Shown piece by piece: positions 20,441 to 24,942 of a stretch of 24,942 nucleotides of DNA. Made by a program: the position numbers and the translations under genes. The stretch is from Terana coerulea (Eukaryota; Basidiomycota; Agaricomycetes; Polyporales; Phanerochaetaceae): positions 1 through 24,942 of the forward strand of contig JAKOGH010000814.1 in assembly GCA_024811115.1 (NCBI GenBank), in the 5' to 3' direction. How positions within the stretch are numbered: position 1 is the stretch's first letter; every line of letters starts with the position of its first letter. The notes beneath the pieces are model-generated. The model saw only the letters and a list, made by a program, of their open reading frames with translations. It was not told where the DNA came from and did no database searches.

Positions 20441-21311
20441 AAGGTAGCTAGAGCTCTCTTGCTCAACACCTCTCCCGTGTTACCACTCCACAACCAGGTC
20501 GTTTCATGGCCTAGACGTGTGAAGAGACGCCGCAGATGGGGTGAGTGCGTAATGACCTCGAGTTCCTTCATGCTCCAGCGGAGCCGCCGCCGGCTGTCAA
20601 ATACACATGAATGTCGGAGATATTCCCTCCAAACCCTGCCGTTTCGGCCAAGTTGTTCATCGCCCTCACATTCATTTGCGCAGGGCACGAGGCTGATGGG
20701 TGATATCATTCAATGACATATACCACCTTCTCGCCACGCTTTTGCGGTTTTCCTGCGCTATGGCCTGCTGCATCTTGGTCGCAGGACTGAGGGTTCGAAC
20801 GCAGAGTGGTGAGTGCGTGCGGCAAAGACTGTAGTTTGGACGCTTAACTGACAGTGGACTTTTCCAGGGCCCAAAGCATCCTCATAGCATTGAGTCGGAC
20901 AATGCCGGCGACCCACGGCGTACGATTCACATCGAAGCTCGACCAGCGCTGCCTACAACTCCGATGACGCACAGGAAGAATTGCCAAAACATGTTGGTTT
21001 TCAACTTGAACGTGCCTCGTCGCCTGGTAGCTGCGGTGCAGCTTGGGCTGTGACGTTTTGCTTGGTGGCGACACTTTCTATTTTGGTAGTTTCCATCAGG
21101 TACGCCGGAAACTGCTTTCGCAATTTCCACAGAACTGATCTGACGTTTTGCTCCTACTATGTGCAGACACTCCACTTCGCTATTGAATACCAACTCCTTC
21201 GTCCTCGTTCTGCGGAGCTTGACGATCGCGCCCTCACCTCCCGGCTAAGAACATACTACGTCGTCTGGTGTAGAACTACGCCTTCCTCAGCTCGTCGCTG
21301 TATCCGAGCAC

Positions 21312-21318
21312 ATATAAG
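21312..21318 (+). promoter_or_regulatory. TATA box of the tri-hydrophobin gene
   Basis: ATATAAG (within catataagta) lies 82 bp upstream of ATG 21400, matching position and context in the inverted copy. The leader ends CAAGCAAACAAG directly before ATG in both copies. Confidence 0.65.
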
Positions 21319-21399
21319 TACGCATCCTCGACCCAAAGGTCATTCACCAGCAAACAGCACTCACACCCAGCGTTCCTCCAAGCCTCTCAAGCAAACAAG

Positions 21400-22843
21400 A
21401 TGTTCTCTCGCGTCCTCGCCGCCTCCGTCCTCGCCCTCCCCTTCTTGCGGTCGCCACACCTGTTGCGCGCAATGCAGGCACCGAGGAGAAACGCCAACTC
21501 CCCACTGGTATTCTCCGCCCGACGCTGGTATTCTGCCCACTGGCATCCTCCCCACCGGCCTTCTTCCAACTGGCATTTTGGCCGCCAGCATTTTGCCCAC
21601 CCCTATGCCTACTGGCGTTCTTCCTACCGGCATCTTGCCGACCGGGATTTTGCCTACGGGCATTCTTCCTACGGGCATCTTGCCGACGGGAGTTCTGCCC
21701 ACGGGCATTCTGTCTAGAGGCGCTGTGTCCGACGCGCCGACCACCGCCTGCTGCGCCAGCACCGAGTCTGTGAGTACCCTCTTGTGCATTGTGCATCGCA
21801 GAGCAGCTGCTGACGAAACGTTGCCTAGCCCACCTCCGCTGCAGGATCGGCCCTGCTTGGGCTGCTCGGCATTGATGCGAGCGACGTCAACGCGCTCATC
21901 GGCCTGACCTGCTCGCCGATCAGCGTCGTCGGCGTCGGGTCTGGCTCCGAGTGCAGCGGCAGCACCGTCTCGTGCTCGAACGGAGTCGTCGTACGTGGTC
22001 GCAGTTGCCTGCGCTTACGACTGCCGTCCTCACAATATGTGCACACAGAACGGCGTTGGCATCGGCTGTGTCCCGATCTCGACCACGAAGAAGCGCAACA
22101 CGGCGCCGCCCGCCAACCGACTACTGCGTGCTGCGACAGCACCGAGCCTGTGAGTACCAGTTATACTCCTTGAATTTATCTCATCGCTGAGTGTGTATAA
22201 ACCAGGCCAACTCGGCCGCCGGATCTGCCCTACTCGGCCTTCTCGGCATCGATGCGAGCGACGTCAGCGCCCTCGTCGGCCTGACCTGCTCGCCCATCAG
22301 CGTCGTCGGCGTCGGCTCCGGCTCTGAGTGCAGCGGCTCGACGGTCAGCTGCAGCAACGGCGTCGTCGTATGTCCTTTCATTTCCACCTGCCCTTCATGG
22401 CTCGTTTCTGATCACAAGCATCTCTTTCGCGCAGAACGGCGTTGGCATCGGCTGCGTGCCCATCACGGCGAGCAAGAAGCGCAACGCGGCGCCCAGCACC
22501 CCGACTACTGCCTGTTGCAACAGCACTGAGACCGTCAGTGCCCTAACTCGTCTAAATCCAAGTGCGCTTGCTAACGAGCTTGCTGCAGGCGAACTCAGCC
22601 TCCGGCTCTGCCCTTCTCGGCCTCCTCGGCATCGACGCGAGCGACATCAGCGGCCTCATCGGCCTGACGTGCTCGCCCATCAGCGTCGTCGGTGTCGGCT
22701 CTGGCTCGGCCTGCAGCGGCTCGACCGTGTCTTGCTCCAACGGTGTCGTCGTACGTCTTTCCCTCTTCTCCTCGTCGCCAATTGGAGCTCACTGCTTTGT
22801 GCAGAACGGCGTCGGTATCGGCTGTGTGCCGGTCACTCTCTGA
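21400..22843 (+). CDS. Tandem three-domain hydrophobin polyprotein precursor
   Basis: Seven exons: 21400-21769, 21829-21990, 22049-22149, 22206-22367, 22435-22533, 22589-22750, 22805-22843; introns of 54-67 bp, all phase 0 with GT...AG. The product is a secreted precursor of about 365 residues if three single missing bases are allowed for. Order: signal peptide; [18 protein letters not shown] pentapeptide tract; then three hydrophobin domains, each with [18 protein letters not shown], one C, VSC and IGC. Domain exons are exactly 162 nt each. Linkers carry KKR (22088-22096 and 22474-22482), ideal Kex2 sites that would release separate hydrophobins. Each domain has six cysteines; C1 and C6 are missing. 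Apparent one-base losses: about 21441-21446 (paralogue has CCCCGTTCTT), 21511-21516, and 22114-22117 (AACC against AACCC in the paralogue). Splice sites and codons are otherwise clean, so either assembly errors or a very young pseudogene. Tandem class II polyhydrophobins are known in Claviceps; this one is class I-like. Confidence 0.85.
21498..21719 (+). repeat. 15-bp coding tandem repeat encoding ILPTG
   Basis: About ten to twelve degenerate 15-bp units encode I/L/V-LPTG pentapeptides ([15 protein letters not shown], with variants ILAAS and ILSRG). The units share ggcatcttgccgacg-like cores. The tract sits between the signal peptide plus EEKR and the first hydrophobin domain, and is absent from the inverted paralogue and from the single-domain gene. 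In other proteins such hydrophobic proline-glycine repeats form extended or amyloid-prone stalks; its role here is inferred only. Confidence 0.88.
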
Positions 22844-23053
22844 GCGTGTCGCGGCCGTACGAGTGCTTCGCAAAGGACACTAAAGATGTATGCATTGTTA
22901 CGGACTGAATGACCAGTTTACTGTACGATAGGAATGGATGTATTGCAGCTCTCAAATATGTCTAATCGACTCTGAACAACATCATTATCGAGTCGACGAT
23001 GTGGCACGTTGCTCGCTATGCGACCTGCTGGCGCTCAGTTTGAAGGTGTTTCG

Positions 23054-23839
23054 GAGCGGAAGGTTGGCAGAAGGCGGAGAGCTGCCGGCGCTTCGCGTCT
23101 TTCCTCCTGCGTTCATCTTCACTGTCATGCCCCGTCAAGCTATCGAGGCACTGTCAAGCCCGTTTTAGTATGCACTCATTCCTGTGCAACTGAGCGCTGT
23201 TCTGCTTAGACTGCGACGCACCAGCTTGCCGAGTTCTCCAAATCCTAAGCCTACCTTACACGATGCGTTGCTTTGATTCCGGCTTTACACAAGACCTTCC
23301 TTCTCCTAGATCGGCGGTACCCGAGCGACTACGGTGTCCTGATCCAGCCTGAGCTGTACCCGTACCATCGGCGTTGGCCGCAGCTGCAGCTTGAAGAGCG
23401 GTATCGCCGTTTCCCACTCCGACTCAGGTACACGTATCGGAGGATCCGGCTCGTCGGCTCGCAACTTTGAAGCGACACGCGAAAACCTCAGGCTCTCACT
23501 TCTGGCAGACGCAGAGACATGTCGCAAAAACCACCACAGCCATATGCGGCCGCATCAGGCCGCAGCAGATCTGGCGAGGCAAGGAGGCGCCCGGGGGCTG
23601 ATATGGGTCGAAAGTACGCTAAACTGCGCTATCAGCTCCGCTCAGGCCTGCTCAGCCTGACGGGCTGCTAGGGTCTAATCAGCCTGCGGGAACCTCAGCA
23701 GGCCCTATCCGGCTTGGCCAGGCATGCGTATAGACACACGAAAAATGTTATTCACCACCGTTCAACTACTTACCTAGTTTGTTACCTTGTCACAACACCC
23801 TAGACACAGACTGCATTAATGAGACGGTCAATTTACCGA
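23054..23839. other. No recognisable gene; TCAGG/CCTGA-rich block
   Basis: 23079-23105 shares a short stretch (ggcgcttcgcgtct) with the spacer at 18957. A short frame from 23519 (MSQKPPQPYAAASGRSRSGE, 49 codons) is Pro/Arg-rich and unassigned. From 23638 to 23730 the sequence is dense in TCAGG, CAGCCTG and CCTGA motifs, like subterminal repeats of a DNA element; a similar block lies at 24478-24596. Confidence 0.4.
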
Positions 23840-23921
23840 GGGCACCAGCGGGATTTGAACCAACGGTGTAAATATTACCTACAAGTGTCACTAGACCAAC
23901 TTACCACTGAGCCACGCGAGC
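23840..23921 (-). repeat. tRNA-like Pol III box pair, possible SINE head
   Basis: On the minus strand, an A-box-like TGGCTCAGTGG (23904-23914) and a B-box GGTTCAAATCC (23851-23861) have tRNA-like spacing, and CTTGTA sits where a Thr-type anticodon loop would be. The acceptor stem (GCTCGCG at the 5' end) finds no partner at the 3' end, the anticodon stem does not fold properly, and the T-stem has one mismatch. This fits a tRNA-derived SINE or a decayed tRNA gene better than a working tRNA. Confidence 0.4.
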
Positions 23922-24100
23922 TTTGTTTCCAACTTAACGTTATGAGTTATATAGCGACTCTCTTTACACAAACATATCATATTCTGCTGCATTGTTGCGA
24001 GACTGTCACCAACGTGCTAAGTGTCTTCTGTCTCAGTGTTCTGTCTATTTGCAGTGCTCTCATTCTCATCTAGCTGCGCAAGCATTTCCTGCAAGCCTGT

Positions 24101-24466
24101 TCACTTGCTCCCGGGCCCCTGAGCACCACCTGCACCCCTTGCTGACGCCATAACCAGTTGTAGAGTTCGAAATAGAACCTCATCCCATGTGCGAAATATA
24201 TCAAGCACGGCGGGGTGCTCACCGAGGATTCCACGCATGAGATAGACAAGATATTCTTCAAAGTCCTTCTGCCAGTTGATGCGACTCTGGGCGCCCGTCT
24301 CGTGAAACTCAATATCGGAGATAGCGCCCAGCATGCCTGAAGTATGAAAGCATATTGAGCCAGAGAAATCTATGATGACTGACACCAACATACCATAATG
24401 CTTGCAGCGACGATAGCACCGGGTGTGGTGTGTGTTAACCGACACGTTCCCGCGTAAGCTGTACAT
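24101..24466 (-). CDS. Two-exon ORF of unknown function, partial
   Basis: Exons about 24394-24466 and 24101-24336 flank a clean 57-bp intron (GTATGT...TTCAG). The second exon reads MLGAISDIEFHETGAQSRIN, then WQKDFEEYLVYLMRGILGEH, then DIFRTWDEVLF, and ends in an Ala-Gly-Ser-rich tail before TGA. Conserved-looking acidic-aromatic composition suggests a real protein, soluble and probably helical. The true start is uncertain: ATG 24466 is only the first in frame. It lies between the tRNA-like sequence and TCAGG-rich blocks, so it could belong to a mobile element or repeat-associated family. I do not recognise the family. Confidence 0.45.
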   Translation of the reverse strand: MYSLRGNVSVNTHHTRCYRRCKHYGMLVSVIIDFSGSICFHTSGMLGAISDIEFHETGAQSRINWQKDFEEYLVYLMRGILGEHPAVLDIFRTWDEVLFRTLQLVMASARGAGGAQGPGSK

Positions 24467-24942
24467 AGTGCCGCGACTGCTCAGGCCTCAGGTCTGACCC
24501 AAACTGCCCACCTCTGAGACCCTGCTCAGACGCTCGCGTCCGCGTCATCAGGCCTCATCAGGCGCTCAGAGCCTGGGATGCCTGGTCAGGTTTTTCGATT
24601 TTTGCGACATACTTTGTGGCGTCGGTGGTCGCCGCAGTCGGGCCTCTGTTCGGCCCTGTGGTTGGTTTCTCCCTCAACCTCGGCGCTGCCAGTCTGCATT
24701 GTCGCAGCCCGTCCCCGTAATCATCAGTGCTTGATTTCGACGGAAGAAAGTGGATTTCGGCCAGACGTCATCGTTCAACGTGAAAGTACCGTATCCCGTA
24801 CTCTTTGAAAACACATCTTCCGGGTACGCACTCCATGCATCCTCTGCGTAGCGAACGTCCCTCCACGGCGGTCACCGTTCAACGACGTTATTTTACGGTC
24901 GAGGATCAGCGCAGCGCTACAGTCCCGTGCCAGGATGACATC
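24467..24942. other. Repetitive flank, no recognisable gene
   Basis: 24478-24596 is dense in TCAGG/CCTGA motifs, like 23638-23730. From 24612 a short frame (TFVASVVAAVGPLFGPVVGF) resembles the block at 20128 for about 30 bp and may be a third, diverged fragment of that sequence. Nothing else assignable to the window end. Confidence 0.4.

Larger units (their letters stand above)
20090..23053 (+). repeat. Right arm of the large inverted duplication
   Basis: Pairs in reverse complement with 16232-18925. It is longer mainly because exon 1 of its hydrophobin gene holds the ILPTG repeat tract. Besides the tri-hydrophobin gene it contains about 1.2 kb of upstream sequence also present in the left arm, including a splice-like block at 20290-20365 (GTAATG...CACGCAG). 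Confidence 0.85.

Noticed and set aside
21498..21719. Short regular repeats as a CRISPR array
   Set aside because: Units are 15 bp, directly adjacent without spacers, in frame, and in a eukaryotic gene.
21344..21796. Minus-strand frames rich in PVGRM/GRQNA repeats opposite the ILPTG tract
   Set aside because: They are antisense shadows of the 15-bp coding repeat, with no start context or other support.
20981..21907. A 308-codon plus-strand open frame over the start of the tri-hydrophobin gene
   Set aside because: It runs through the promoter and TATA box. It overlaps the true signal-peptide start in another frame and only shares the frame of the ILPTG tract because of upstream base losses.
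22595..22873. Minus-strand ORF opposite the third hydrophobin domain
   Set aside because: Antisense shadow of the GC-rich coding exons; crosses sense introns and has low-complexity composition.
23840..23921. A working tRNA-Thr gene
   Set aside because: No partner for the acceptor stem and a poor anticodon stem; only the internal promoter boxes are good.

Overview
The window looks like nuclear DNA of a filamentous basidiomycete, most likely a wood- or litter-associated Agaricomycete; I cannot name the genus. The evidence is short (about 47-67 bp) GT...AG introns, TATA boxes 65-130 bp upstream of start codons, class I hydrophobin genes, several F-box/LRR-type genes, and interspersed transposon remnants. 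The gene density is low and much of the sequence is decayed.

Layout. 612-1431 (+): a well-preserved four-exon gene for a small four-helix membrane protein, MARVEL-like. 1432-4021: no recognisable gene. 4022-5244 (+): an F-box gene with one apparent single-base deletion. 5476-5915 (-): a complete single-domain hydrophobin gene with three exons. 6803-8509 (-): an F-box-like fragment and an intact F-box gene, with an interleaved short duplication at its stop codon. 9843-11640 (+): an F-box pseudogene split by a 359-bp hAT-type MITE that has a perfect 8-bp target duplication. A second 359-bp copy in opposite orientation lies at 11895-12253 with its own target duplication. 12262-16231: unrecognised, AT-richer, decayed sequence.

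16232-18925 and 20090-23053 form a large imperfect inverted duplication of about 2.7-3 kb arms around a spacer of about 1.16 kb. Each arm holds a gene that encodes THREE hydrophobin domains in tandem. The right-arm copy (21400-22843, +) has an intact splice plan, an N-terminal ILPTG pentapeptide repeat tract and KKR/KR dibasic sites between domains, so it looks like a Kex2-processed hydrophobin polyprotein; three single missing bases disturb its frame as given. The left-arm copy (16431-17616, -) lacks the pentapeptide tract and has decayed, with most changes being C-to-T or G-to-A at CpG. Every hydrophobin domain in the window has six cysteines rather than eight. The two missing positions correspond to C1 and C6, which are disulphide partners in known hydrophobin structures.

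23054-24942 is repetitive: a tRNA-like Pol III box pair, blocks rich in TCAGG/CCTGA, and a two-exon ORF of unknown function. The most novel object is the six-cysteine tri-hydrophobin polyprotein locus with its mutating inverted paralogue.
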